The notes under the pieces are model-generated. The model saw only the letters and a program-made list of their open reading frames with translations. It searched no databases and was not told the origin of the DNA. A DNA stretch of 64,000 bases from an uncultured Serinicoccus sp. (GTDB taxonomy: Bacteria; Actinomycetota; Actinomycetes; Actinomycetales; Dermatophilaceae). Below, in pieces: positions 25,919 to 36,874 of the stretch. Made by a program: the position numbers and the translations under genes. How positions within the stretch are numbered: the first letter of the stretch is position 1; each line of letters opens with the position of its first letter. The stretch lies in assembly GCF_947500995.1 (NCBI RefSeq), contig NZ_CANMUA010000005.1:62001-126000 (forward strand), given 5' to 3'.

Positions 25919-27031
25919 ATGCCCGTGACCACCGACGCCTCGCGGGCCTCCCGCACCTCGGTCGGCACGCACGCCGTCGAGGTGATCGGCGTCGGCAAGT
26001 CCTTCGGCCCGGTCCGTGCGCTCGACCACGTCGACCTGCACCTCGACGACGGGGAGTTCCTCGCCGTCCTCGGGCCCTCGGGGTGCGGCAAGACCACCCT
26101 GCTGCGCTGCCTGGCCGGCTTCGAACGGATCGACGAGGGTCGCCTCGCCGTGCACGGTCGCGCGGTGGCGCTGCCCGGCATCCACCTGCCCCCGCACCGC
26201 CGTCAGGTCGCCGTCGTGCCGCAGGAGGGCGCGCTCTTCCCGCACCTCTCGGTCGCCGACAACGTCGGCTTCGGCCTGCCCCGGCGCTCCCCCCGGGCGC
26301 AGCGGTCCCGGCGCGTGGACGAGTGCCTCGAGCTCGTGGGGCTGGCCGGGCTCGGTCAGCGCATGCCGCACGAGCTCTCCGGCGGCCAGCAGCAGCGGGT
26401 CGCCCTCGCCCGGGCGCTGGCGCCGCGCCCACCGCTGGTGCTGCTGGACGAGCCCTTCAGCGCCCTCGACGCCTCGCTGCGGGTGGAGCTGCGTCGCGAC
26501 GTCCGCGACGCCCTGCACGCGGACGGCGCGACGGCCATCCTCGTCACCCACGACCAGGGCGAGGCGCTGTCGATGGCCGACCAGGTCGCGGTGATGCGCG
26601 AGGGCCGGGTCCATCAGGTGGCCGCGCCCGAGGAGGTCTACGCCGCCCCGGTCGACGCCTGGGTCGCCTCCTTCGTCGGGGAGGCCGACCTCTTCCCCGT
26701 GCCCGACGCGAGCGCCGACGGCCTCGTCGACACCCCGCTGGGCCGGGTCGAGGTCACCGGCGGCGTCGACGACGCCACGCACGTCCTCGTCCGCCCCGAG
26801 CAGGTCGTCCTGGGCGCAGACGGCATCCCCGCCCAGGTCCGGACCGTCGACTTCCACGGGCACGACGCCCTGGTCACCCTCGCCCTCGACGACGGCACCC
26901 TGGTGCACTCGCGCAGCGGCGCCCACCCGCCGGTCGTGGGCGCGCGCGTGGGTCTGCGCGTCCAGGGGGCGTGTCGTGCCGTCCCGGGGGGCCGGCCCGG
27001 GCCCGCACCCGCCCCCACCCCGGCGCGATGA
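25919..27031 (+). CDS. fbpC: Fe3+ ABC transporter ATP-binding protein
   Basis: 370 residues. The ATPase has Walker A LGPSGCGKTTLLRC, Q-loop VPQEGALFP, signature LSGGQQQRVALARAL, Walker B LVLLDEPFSALD and switch His in LVTHDQGEAL. A C-terminal TOBE-like regulatory domain follows from about residue 240. AGGAAGGA precedes ATG 25919. The last codon overlaps the ATG of the DUF4442 gene. It powers FbpA/FbpB iron uptake at the membrane. Confidence 0.94.
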   Translation: MPVTTDASRASRTSVGTHAVEVIGVGKSFGPVRALDHVDLHLDDGEFLAVLGPSGCGKTTLLRCLAGFERIDEGRLAVHGRAVALPGIHLPPHRRQVAVVPQEGALFPHLSVADNVGFGLPRRSPRAQRSRRVDECLELVGLAGLGQRMPHELSGGQQQRVALARALAPRPPLVLLDEPFSALDASLRVELRRDVRDALHADGATAILVTHDQGEALSMADQVAVMREGRVHQVAAPEEVYAAPVDAWVASFVGEADLFPVPDASADGLVDTPLGRVEVTGGVDDATHVLVRPEQVVLGADGIPAQVRTVDFHGHDALVTLALDDGTLVHSRSGAHPPVVGARVGLRVQGACRAVPGGRPGPAPAPTPAR

Positions 27032-27531
27032 GCGGCACCCCGCCGGTGAACCGTTCCACGCAGCGGGTCGGCCGGCTCAAGGCGCTGGCCACCTCCCCGC
27101 GCGCGCTCCGGCTCGGCATGAACCTCTGGCCCCCGTTCCTCTGCGCCGGCATCCGGATCGAGCGGATGGACGAGGACCTCCGGCACGTCCGGGTGCGCCT
27201 CCGGCACACCCCGCTCACCACCAACTACGTGGGGACGCTCTTCGGCGGCTCGCTCTTCGCGATGACCGACCCGTTCTGGATGGTCATGGTGCTGCGGGGA
27301 CTGGGTCCGGGGTATGTCGTGTGGGACCAGGCCGCGGAGATCACCTTCGTGGCCCCCGGCCGCGGTGCCGCGAGCGCCAGCTTCACCCTCGAGGAGCAGG
27401 TGCTGGAGGAGCTGCGGGCGGCTGCGGCCGACGGGGCGCCGGTCCGGCGCTGGTTCTCGACCGACGTCGTGGCCGACGACGGCACGGTGCTGGCCCGCGT
27501 GCGCAAGCAGCTCTACGTCCGCCGGACCTGA
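27028..27531 (+). CDS. DUF4442 hot-dog-fold protein
   Basis: 167 residues resembling DUF4442 thioesterase-like proteins: RHTPLTTNYVGTLFGGSLFA, then DQAAEITFVAPG. The hot-dog fold suggests acyl-CoA or acyl-carrier substrates. The ATG overlaps the fbpC stop (ATGA), so it is translated with the iron importer, although a link to iron is not obvious. Confidence 0.8.
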   Translation: MSGTPPVNRSTQRVGRLKALATSPRALRLGMNLWPPFLCAGIRIERMDEDLRHVRVRLRHTPLTTNYVGTLFGGSLFAMTDPFWMVMVLRGLGPGYVVWDQAAEITFVAPGRGAASASFTLEEQVLEELRAAAADGAPVRRWFSTDVVADDGTVLARVRKQLYVRRT

Positions 27532-27550
27532 CCGCGCGTCCGGCGGGCGC

Positions 27551-29461
27551 TTACCGCGCGCCCGGTGCGGCGGGGTGGCCCAGGGCGTGCCGGACGAGGG
27601 CGTGCAGCGCCCGCAGGCCGTCCCGGGACAGCACCGACTCGGCGTGGCCCTGGATCGTGGCCACCGCGTCACCGCGCAGGCCGACGACCGCGTCGTCCGG
27701 CTCGTGCAGCGCCACCTCGAGCGGCCGGCCCAGGAGGCTCGCCGGGCCCGGCCGGGCGACGAAGGTGTTGTAGAAGCCGATGCGGTGCACCTCTCCCCAC
27801 AGGTCGACCGGGAGCTGGACCCCCTGGTTCGGGGAGGGCAGCTTGGCGATCTCCAGCCCCGCGGTCGCCGCGAGCACCTGGTGCGACAGGCAGACCGCCA
27901 GCACCGGCAGCCCCGCCTCCACCCGGGTCGCGATGAGGTGGCGCAGCCGCACGATGCGCGGGTCGGCCGCGTCGGTGGGGTCTCCCGGCCCGGGGCCGTA
28001 GAGCACCAGGTCCGCGCCGCCACCCCCACCGGAGGCGTCCCGCCGGCCGGTGACGTCGGCCGGGGTGACGTCCTCCCAGCGCCGCACCTCGGGGACCATG
28101 CCCAGGTGGCGCACCATGTGGGCCAGCATCTGCGTCCAGGTGTCCTCGGCGTCCACGACGAGCACGCGCCGGCCCAGCAGGTCCGGGTCGGGGCGGGCGC
28201 CCTGGGGGCTGAGCCAGAAGGGCGCGAGCGTGTCGTTGCGGGCGGCCAGGTCCTCGGCGACCCCGGGGAGCGAGCCGAGGTCGACGGCATACCCGAGGTC
28301 ACGACGCGGCCGCAGCCCGAGCGCCGCGAGCACCCCTCGGGCCTTCGCCGAGGTCTCGGCGCACTCCGACACCGGGTCGCTGTGCCGCACCAGCGTCGCG
28401 CCCGCGCTGACCGACACGGTGCCGTCGCCGCGGACGTGCGCCGTGCGGATGAGGATGGGCGCGTCCAGGGTCTCCCCGCCCTCGTCGTCCTCCTCCAGCA
28501 GCGCGAGCACGCCGGAGTAGTAGCCGCGACCGGTCTCCTCGTGCCGGGCGATGACGGTGCAGGCGTTCTCCATCGGCGAGCCGGTGACCGTGGGGGCGAA
28601 CATCGTCGTGCGCAGCACGTCGCGGACGTCGGCGTCGCTGCGCCCGTCCAGCAGGTACTCGGTATGGGTGAGGTGGGCCATCTGCTTGAGGTAGGGCCCG
28701 GTGATCCGCCCGCCGTCGGAGCAGATCTGGGCCATCATCTTCATCTCCTCGTCGACCACCATGAAGAGCTCCTCGGTCTCCTTGGTGTCCTTGACGAAGG
28801 CCCTAAACTCCGGCTCCACCTCGGCCTCGTCCGCCGGGTGCCGGAAGGTGCCGGAGATGGGGTTCATCCAGACCCGGCCGTCGCGCACGCTGACGTGCCG
28901 CTCCGGCGTCGCACCGACGAGGGTGTGCCCGGGCGTGTGCACCGCGAAGGTCCAGTAGGCGCCGCGCTCGTCGACGAGCAGCGACCTCAGCCAGGTGAGG
29001 GCGGCGACGGCGTGGTCGCCGGCGCACCGCGCGAGCACGTCGCGCCGGATGACGAAGTTGGCGCCCTCGCCCTCGCCGATCTCCTCCTCGATGACCCTCC
29101 CGACGGTGCGGGCGTAGTCGTCGTCCTCGACGCTGAAGTGCTCGCCGGTCAGCTCCACCGGGTCCTGCGGCAGCGCCGCGACCAGCTCGTCCAGCCCCAC
29201 CCGAGCGGTACGGGTGGGTTGCAGCACGCGCAGCGGGGTGTCGTCCTGCCGGGCGTCGAAGCCCCGCTCGGCGATCTGCCGGAACGGCACCATCGCGAGG
29301 ACCGGCGCGCGGTCCCGCGGCCGCGGGATCTGGCTGAGCAGGTCGAGGTCCACCACGTCGCCCAGCAGGATCTCGGCCTCGTCCTGGCCGTCCCGCCACA
29401 GGACCGCCCAGGCCTGCCCGGCGGGGTCGGCGAGGATCTCGTCCAGCAGGCGCAGCGACAT
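27551..29461 (-). CDS. PhzE-like aminodeoxyisochorismate/anthranilate synthase fusion
   Basis: 636 residues. The N-terminal 420 are a chorismate-binding domain with VWMNPISGTFRHP. This NPISGT form is that of PhzE (2-amino-2-deoxyisochorismate synthase) rather than the PIAGT of TrpE or PIKGT of PabB. The C-terminal part is a glutamine amidotransferase with Cys in AVCLSHQVLA and His-Glu in QGHAESVL. No other phenazine or trp gene is in the window. It stands between the iron importer and the siderophore-interacting protein, on the opposite strand. A role in a chelator or phenazine-like precursor is speculative. Confidence 0.85.
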   Translation of the reverse strand: MSLRLLDEILADPAGQAWAVLWRDGQDEAEILLGDVVDLDLLSQIPRPRDRAPVLAMVPFRQIAERGFDARQDDTPLRVLQPTRTARVGLDELVAALPQDPVELTGEHFSVEDDDYARTVGRVIEEEIGEGEGANFVIRRDVLARCAGDHAVAALTWLRSLLVDERGAYWTFAVHTPGHTLVGATPERHVSVRDGRVWMNPISGTFRHPADEAEVEPEFRAFVKDTKETEELFMVVDEEMKMMAQICSDGGRITGPYLKQMAHLTHTEYLLDGRSDADVRDVLRTTMFAPTVTGSPMENACTVIARHEETGRGYYSGVLALLEEDDEGGETLDAPILIRTAHVRGDGTVSVSAGATLVRHSDPVSECAETSAKARGVLAALGLRPRRDLGYAVDLGSLPGVAEDLAARNDTLAPFWLSPQGARPDPDLLGRRVLVVDAEDTWTQMLAHMVRHLGMVPEVRRWEDVTPADVTGRRDASGGGGGADLVLYGPGPGDPTDAADPRIVRLRHLIATRVEAGLPVLAVCLSHQVLAATAGLEIAKLPSPNQGVQLPVDLWGEVHRIGFYNTFVARPGPASLLGRPLEVALHEPDDAVVGLRGDAVATIQGHAESVLSRDGLRALHALVRHALGHPAAPGAR

Positions 29462-29529
29462 GGCGAGAGTCTGTCATGCCCACCGGCGGCCCCCGTATCC
29501 GTGCGGGGCCGACCTCCGCCAGATTTTGG

Positions 29530-29548
29530 TGAGGTTATCCTTATCTTA
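29530..29548 (+). promoter_or_regulatory. DtxR/IdeR-like iron box upstream of the siderophore-interacting protein
   Basis: TGAGGTTATCCTTATCTTA agrees with the IdeR consensus at 13 of 19 positions and ends 20 bases before the GTG start. It is the only AT-rich patch of the 107-base gap, so it may also overlap the promoter, and it could act on the divergent PhzE-like gene too. Confidence 0.6.
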
Positions 29549-29568
29549 TTCCGATGGAAGGAGAACCC

Positions 29569-30366
29569 GTGTACGGCACCGTCGTCCGCACCGAAGAGCT
29601 CACCCCGCACCTGCGTCGCGTCGTCCTCGGCGGGGACGGTCTCGACGGCTTCGCCGACCCCGGGTTCGCCGACTCCTACGTCAACATGTTCTTCCTGCCC
29701 GAGGGGGCGGACTACCGGCCGCCCTTCGACGCCGAGGCGGTGCGTGACCTGCCCCGCGAGCAGCGGCCCTACCCCCGCCGCATCACGGTGCGCTCCTGGG
29801 ACCGGGAACGCCGCGAGCTCGCCGTGGACCTCGCCGTGCACGGCGACGAGGGGTATGCCGGTCGCTGGGCCCGGCACGCCCGCCCCGGTGACCGGGTTCA
29901 GCTGCGGGGTCCGGCGGGTGACTACTCGCCCCCGGCGGACGCCGAGGCATACCTCCTGGTCGGCGACGAGAGCGCCCTGCCCGCCATCGCCGCGTGCCTC
30001 GAGGCGGTCCCCGAGGGACGGCCGGTGGTGGCCCTCGTGGAGGTCGACGGACCCGACGACGAGCTGGCCCTGCACTCCCCCGGCGACCTGCGGGTGACCT
30101 ACGTCCACCGGGCCGGGCACGCCGAGCCCACCCGACTGCTCGTCGACACGCTGGCGGCCACCCGCCTGCCCGCGGGCCGGCTGAGCGCGTTCGTGCACGG
30201 CGAGGCGGAGTCGATCCGCGCGGTGCGCCGCCACCTGCTCGGCCGGTCGCTGACCGAGCCCGCGATGCTGTCCTGCTCGCCCTACTGGCGCCGTGGCCAC
30301 ACCGACGAGCAGTGGCGGTCGGTCAAGAGCGACTGGGTCCGGGCCATGCACGCCGAGACGCCCTGA
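29569..30366 (+). CDS. Siderophore-interacting protein (FAD-dependent ferric reductase)
   Basis: 265 residues. The FAD-binding domain is at 1-120 (RRITVRSWDRERRELAVDL, ARPGDRVQLRGPAGDYSP) and the SIP C-terminal domain has LLVGDESALPAIAACLEAVP. These enzymes reduce Fe3+-siderophores in the cytoplasm to release iron. The GTG at 29569 is preferred over ATG 29554 because AAGGAGA lies six bases before it. An IdeR-like box sits upstream, matching the Fe3+ importer. Confidence 0.9.
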   Translation: MYGTVVRTEELTPHLRRVVLGGDGLDGFADPGFADSYVNMFFLPEGADYRPPFDAEAVRDLPREQRPYPRRITVRSWDRERRELAVDLAVHGDEGYAGRWARHARPGDRVQLRGPAGDYSPPADAEAYLLVGDESALPAIAACLEAVPEGRPVVALVEVDGPDDELALHSPGDLRVTYVHRAGHAEPTRLLVDTLAATRLPAGRLSAFVHGEAESIRAVRRHLLGRSLTEPAMLSCSPYWRRGHTDEQWRSVKSDWVRAMHAETP

Positions 30367-30447
30367 GCCGCAACGGCCCCGCGCCATCCGCCGACGCTTC
30401 ACCTCGGCGTCACCCCACCGACACCGCGGGGTGACAGAGTGCGACCC

Positions 30448-30666
30448 ATGTCCACGCTCGCCCCGGCCGCCGTCGCCGCGGTCGTCGACGAGCTGGTGGT
30501 CGCGTTCACTGGGATCTTCAGCCGGGAGGAGGTCGCGTTCGTGGTCGAGGACAGCTGGCACGACCTCGAGGCACGCTCACGGACCCCGCACTTCCTCACC
30601 GCCCTGCTCCGCAAGGACGCCCGGGACCGGCTGACCCAGATGGCCCGCTACCGGGGGCTGCGCTGA
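30448..30666 (+). CDS. Small three-helix-bundle dimerisation-domain protein
   Basis: 72 residues, all helical: PAAVAAVVDELVVAFTG, SREEVAFVVEDSWHDLEA, FLTALLRKDARDRL. The layout matches the three-helix bundle found at the N-terminus of arsenate-reductase-like phosphatases, here alone. The next gene carries the same kind of bundle fused to a phosphatase-like fold, so hetero-dimerisation between the two products is a reasonable guess. Confidence 0.65.
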   Translation: MSTLAPAAVAAVVDELVVAFTGIFSREEVAFVVEDSWHDLEARSRTPHFLTALLRKDARDRLTQMARYRGLR

Positions 30667-30754
30667 CCGGCTGACGCGCGTTCGTCGGCCAGGGTCCGCC
30701 CGCCGGTCACCTGCGCGTCACGCTGCGGTCGACGGGAGGACGTTGGCTGGCCCC

Positions 30755-31465
30755 ATGGCCGAGGCAGACCAGCACGAGATCCAGATGCTCCACCGCGCCC
30801 TCGTGGGCAAGTACGACGGGACCCTGTCCTCCGAGGACATCACCGACGCGATCGACCAGGCACGCGCGGAGCTGGAGCGGGAGGCGAGGATCGACGAGTT
30901 CCTCACCGTCTTCGTCCAGCGTCGGGCCGAGGAGCTGCTGGCGCAGCGCGCCCGCGACCGGGGGATCGACCTGGCCCACGTCACGCAGGTGCTCTTCGTC
31001 GACGACGCCAACACCGGCCGCAGCCACATCGCCGCCGTCATCGCCAACGGCCGCGGGGAGGGCCTCGTCCGGGCCCGCTCGGGAGGCGTCGTCCCCGGGG
31101 AGCAGATCCGTCCCGAGATCCAGGACCTGCTGCGGCACCACGGGTTCGACCCCGACGAGTTCACAGTGACCCCGATGACGGGCAAGCTCGTCCTCACCTC
31201 CGACCTCGTGGTGACCATGGGCCTCAGCGAGGAGGAGAAGGTGCAGATGCCCACCCACGGGCTGCACCAGGTCGACTGGGACGACCTGACCTCCCTGCAG
31301 GGCCGGGAGGACCTCGACGTGGCCTTCGACGAGATCGAGGCCCGGGTGTCCGAGCTGGTCGACGCGCTCCTGGAGAAGGACCTGGCCGAGCGCACGGCCG
31401 ACCCGGAGGTCGAGGAGGAGCTGCGCCGGGTGATCGGCGAGCTGCACGACCCCGGGCGCGGCTGA
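30755..31465 (+). CDS. Low-molecular-weight phosphatase-like protein lacking the catalytic Cys
   Basis: 236 residues. Residues 1-70 form a three-helix bundle. From 75 on, the protein follows the LMW-phosphatase/arsenate-reductase fold: VLFVDDANTGRSHIA replaces the usual FVCxxNxxRS, so Asp83 stands where the nucleophilic Cys belongs while Asn86, Arg89 and Ser90 remain. RARSGGVVPG and DLVVTMGLSEEE correspond to later family motifs, the second also without its Cys. Phosphatase or arsenate reductase activity is therefore unlikely. A TTG at 30743 is an alternative start, but the GGGAGGA is too near it. Confidence 0.75.
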   Translation: MAEADQHEIQMLHRALVGKYDGTLSSEDITDAIDQARAELEREARIDEFLTVFVQRRAEELLAQRARDRGIDLAHVTQVLFVDDANTGRSHIAAVIANGRGEGLVRARSGGVVPGEQIRPEIQDLLRHHGFDPDEFTVTPMTGKLVLTSDLVVTMGLSEEEKVQMPTHGLHQVDWDDLTSLQGREDLDVAFDEIEARVSELVDALLEKDLAERTADPEVEEELRRVIGELHDPGRG

Positions 31466-31479
31466 GCGCGCCCGGCGAC

Positions 31480-31519
31480 GCCGACGGCCGGTCCCGGTGC
31501 ATCGGGACCGGCCGTCGGC
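31480..31519. terminator. Bidirectional terminator
   Basis: GCCGACGGCCGGTCCCG (31480-31496) pairs perfectly with 31503-31519 around a six-base loop, between the converging phosphatase-like gene and ilvD. Confidence 0.85.
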
Positions 31520-31533
31520 GACTCACGCACCCG

Positions 31534-34318
<2,785 letters not shown>

Positions 34319-34654
34319 CTAGAAGGCGGCGGCGGCCATGGCGCCGACGGGGCGCGGGCCGTTGTCGTTGATCTGCCACAGCTTGCTGCGGATGGCGTCG
34401 GCGTCCTCGAGCTCCTCGATGTGGATCACCTCGACCAGCTTGTCCAGCTGGCTGGTCACCTTGTGCAGCTGCTCGGCGTTCACGTTGACGACGATCGTCA
34501 TCCGGCTGACCTTGTTGTCCTCGGTCGGGCCGACGACCAGGTGGTCGATGTTGAAGTTGCGCCGGGCGAAGAGGACCGAGACCCGGGCGAGGACGCCGGG
34601 GTTGTTCTCGACCAGGACGGACAGGGCGTGGCGGGTGCGAGCTGCGTCGCTCAT
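34319..34654 (-). CDS. ilvN: Acetolactate synthase small subunit, short ACT-only form
   Basis: 111 residues. An ACT domain is clear: ALSVLVENNPGVLARVSVLF, NIDHLVVGPTEDNKVSRMTI. It would bind valine and stimulate or inhibit IlvB. Actinobacterial IlvN is normally about 165-175 residues with a second domain. Here the protein ends IRSKLWQINDNGPRP and a short Ala tail, and the 54 bases to ilvC hold no remainder. AAAGGCACC precedes ATG 34654. It resembles the short regulatory subunit of E. coli AHAS I in size. Confidence 0.88.
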   Translation of the reverse strand: MSDAARTRHALSVLVENNPGVLARVSVLFARRNFNIDHLVVGPTEDNKVSRMTIVVNVNAEQLHKVTSQLDKLVEVIHIEELEDADAIRSKLWQINDNGPRPVGAMAAAAF

Positions 34655-34755
34655 GGTGGTGCCTTTCGTGGGGGCCTGCTGGGGGGTGTGCGGTCGGTAG
34701 GCGGGGGCGGGGGTGGGGAGCCCCGGGTCACGAGGAGGGTAGTCGGACAGCAGCG

Positions 34756-36561
34756 TCACTCGTCCTCCCCGAAGTCGGGTCGGACGTCGCGGGCGTGCTG
34801 GACGTCGTCGTTGCTCGTGCCGGCGGCGACCATGGGCCAGACCATGGCGTCCTGGCTGACCCGGAAGTCGACGACCACCGGCTGGTCCTCGACCTCCATC
34901 GCCCGCTCGATGGTGGCGTCGACGTCCTCGGCGCGCTCGCAGCGCAGCCCGACGCACCCGTATGCCGTGGCCAGGGTCGCGAAGTCCGGCACCTGCATCG
35001 AGGGCAGCTGGGAGTGGCTGAAGCGCTCGGAGTAGAACAGCGCCTGCCACTGCTTGACCATGCCGAGGGCGGCGTTGTTGATGATCGCCACCTTGATGGG
35101 GATGCCCTCGACCGAGCAGGTCGCGAGCTCCTGGTTGGTCATCTGGAAGCAGCCGTCCCCGTCGATCGCCCAGACGGTGGCCTCGGGCCTGCCGACCTTG
35201 GCGCCCATGGCGGCGGGGACGGCATACCCCATGGTCCCGAGCCCGCCGGAGTTCAGCCAGCGGCGGGGCTCGTCGTAGGTGATGAACTGGCTGGCCCACA
35301 TCTGGTGCTGGCCGACGCCGGCGGCGAAGACGGTGTCCGGGCCGGAGAGGGCGCCGAGCCGCTCGATGACCAGCTGCGGGGCGAGCGCCCCGTCGGAGGG
35401 GGTGTCGTAGCCGAGGGGGTAGCGCTCCTTCCACGAGCGGCACCGCCGGACCCACGCCTCGTGCTGCGGGGCCGCCCCGGCGGCGGTGCGCCGGGTCCAC
35501 TCCGTGAGCAGCTGGCCGATGGTCCCGCGCGCGTCGCCGACGAGGCCGACCGCCGTGGGGAAGTTCTTGCCGATCTCCGCCGCGTCGATGTCGGCGTGCA
35601 CGATCGTCGCGTCCGGGGCGAAGGTGTGCTTGGCGCCGGTGACCCGGTCGTCGAAGCGCGCGCCCAGGCTGATGATGAGGTCGGACTTCTGCAGGGTCGC
35701 GACGCCGGAGACGCTCCCGTGCATCCCGGGCATCCCCATGTGCTGGGGGTGGCTGTCGGGGAAGACGCCCCGGGCCATGAGGGTGGTGACGACCGGGAAG
35801 CCGGTGAGCTCGGCCAGCTGCAGCACCTCCTGCGAGGCGCCGGACCGCAGGCACCCGCCCCCGACGTAGAGCACGGGGCGCCGGTGGGTGAGCATGAGCT
35901 CGACGGCGTCCCGCACCGCCTCGGGCGCGGGGCTCGTCGGCGTCCGGTAGCCCGGCAACGGCAGCTGCAGCAGCGTCTCGTCGGCGAGCGCGACCAGGGC
36001 GTCCTTGGTGACGTCGACGAGCACCGGGCCGGGGCGCCCGGTCGAGGCGATGTGGAAGGCCGAGGCGACGGTGGCGGCGATCTCGTCGGGGTTGGTGACG
36101 AGGAAGGAGTGCTTGGTCACCGGCATCGAGATCGACCGGATGTCGGCCTCCTGGAAGGCGTCCGAGCCCATCGCGGTGCTCGCGACGTTGCCGGTGATGG
36201 CGACCATCGGCACCGAGTCCATGTTGGCGTCCGCCAGGGCCGTCACGAGGTTGGTCGCCCCCGGGCCGGAGGTGGCCAGGCACACCCCCACCCTGCCGGT
36301 GGCGGCGGCATACCCCTGCGCGGCGTGACCGGCGCCCTGCTCGTGCCGGACGAGGATGTGCCGGACCTTGGCGCCGTAGAGCGCGTCGTAGAGCGGCAGC
36401 ACCGCTCCCCCGGGCAGGCCGAAGACGTGCTCGACACCCAGGCGCTCGAGGGTGGCGACGAGGGCCTCGGCACCGGTGCGTCGGGTGGTGCCGGTGGACC
36501 GTCCACCGGTGTCACCGGGGGCGGTGGCGGTCGCACCGTCGGAGATGTGGGTCGCGGTCAT
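34756..36561 (-). CDS. ilvB: Acetolactate synthase large subunit
   Basis: 601 residues of a ThDP-dependent enzyme making acetolactate and acetohydroxybutyrate. The catalytic Glu lies in [15 protein letters not shown]. The FAD-binding middle domain has [14 protein letters not shown]. The ThDP motif is [29 protein letters not shown] at ATG 36561 is preceded by AGGAAGACC. Expression is likely controlled by the leader peptide and terminator at 36605-36711. Confidence 0.96.
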   Translation of the reverse strand: MTATHISDGATATAPGDTGGRSTGTTRRTGAEALVATLERLGVEHVFGLPGGAVLPLYDALYGAKVRHILVRHEQGAGHAAQGYAAATGRVGVCLATSGPGATNLVTALADANMDSVPMVAITGNVASTAMGSDAFQEADIRSISMPVTKHSFLVTNPDEIAATVASAFHIASTGRPGPVLVDVTKDALVALADETLLQLPLPGYRTPTSPAPEAVRDAVELMLTHRRPVLYVGGGCLRSGASQEVLQLAELTGFPVVTTLMARGVFPDSHPQHMGMPGMHGSVSGVATLQKSDLIISLGARFDDRVTGAKHTFAPDATIVHADIDAAEIGKNFPTAVGLVGDARGTIGQLLTEWTRRTAAGAAPQHEAWVRRCRSWKERYPLGYDTPSDGALAPQLVIERLGALSGPDTVFAAGVGQHQMWASQFITYDEPRRWLNSGGLGTMGYAVPAAMGAKVGRPEATVWAIDGDGCFQMTNQELATCSVEGIPIKVAIINNAALGMVKQWQALFYSERFSHSQLPSMQVPDFATLATAYGCVGLRCERAEDVDATIERAMEVEDQPVVVDFRVSQDAMVWPMVAAGTSNDDVQHARDVRPDFGEDE

Positions 36562-36604
36562 GTGCGGGTCTTCCTGACGTCCGGGAGGGTGGGGCGGTGG
36601 CAAC

Positions 36605-36639
36605 AAAAAACCCCTCGGCCCGGTCGGGCTGGCGAGGGG
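36605..36639 (-). terminator. ilv attenuator terminator
   Basis: On the minus strand CCCCTCG (36639-36633) pairs with CGAGGGG (36617-36611) around an inner GCCCG/CGGGC hairpin, followed by six T (36610-36605). This is a canonical intrinsic terminator, rare in such GC-rich DNA, only 44 bases before ilvB. Confidence 0.85.
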
Positions 36640-36678
36640 AGGACGCGTCGATGGCGAGGATCGGCCGGCGGCGCGTCC

Positions 36679-36711
36679 CTAGGTAATAAGTACGAGAGCG
36701 AAGAACTGCAT
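36679..36711 (-). CDS. ilvB leader peptide (branched-chain attenuator)
   Basis: A ten-codon ORF reading MQFFALVLIT then TAG: four consecutive codons are Leu-Val-Leu-Ile. It lies upstream of a hairpin (GGACGCG/CGCGTCC) and the terminator at 36605-36639. Ribosome stalling when branched-chain amino acids are scarce would prevent terminator formation. No ribosome site precedes the ATG, so translation may begin at the transcript's first base. Confidence 0.8.
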   Translation of the reverse strand: MQFFALVLIT

Positions 36712-36802
36712 GAGGACATACAACCCCGCACCATGCCGCCGCGTCAACCCCGCCGCGCCGCCGAGCCCCTCCCGATATTCTCCGACAGTTCTCGATATGT
36801 CG

Positions 36803-36840
36803 TTGACATGTCGAGACAGGTCGCGTTATTCTTCTCGACA
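36803..36840 (+). promoter_or_regulatory. Promoter and operator of the PadR gene
   Basis: TTGACA (36803-36808) and TATTCT (36827-36832), 18 bases apart, form a near-consensus vegetative promoter. TGTCGAGA (36809-36816) and TCTCGACA (36833-36840) are perfect inverted arms that bracket the spacer and -10, ideal for repression by a dimeric PadR. Confidence 0.75.
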
Positions 36841-36874
36841 ACGATACGACCACCACTCCCACAGGAGGGCACTC

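Noticed and set aside
27551-29461. Phenazine biosynthetic cluster
   Set aside because: Only the PhzE-like first enzyme is present; no other phz genes within 25 kb.
30755-31465. Active arsenate reductase or tyrosine phosphatase
   Set aside because: The essential P-loop Cys is replaced by Asp and the second Cys is also absent; no ars genes nearby.
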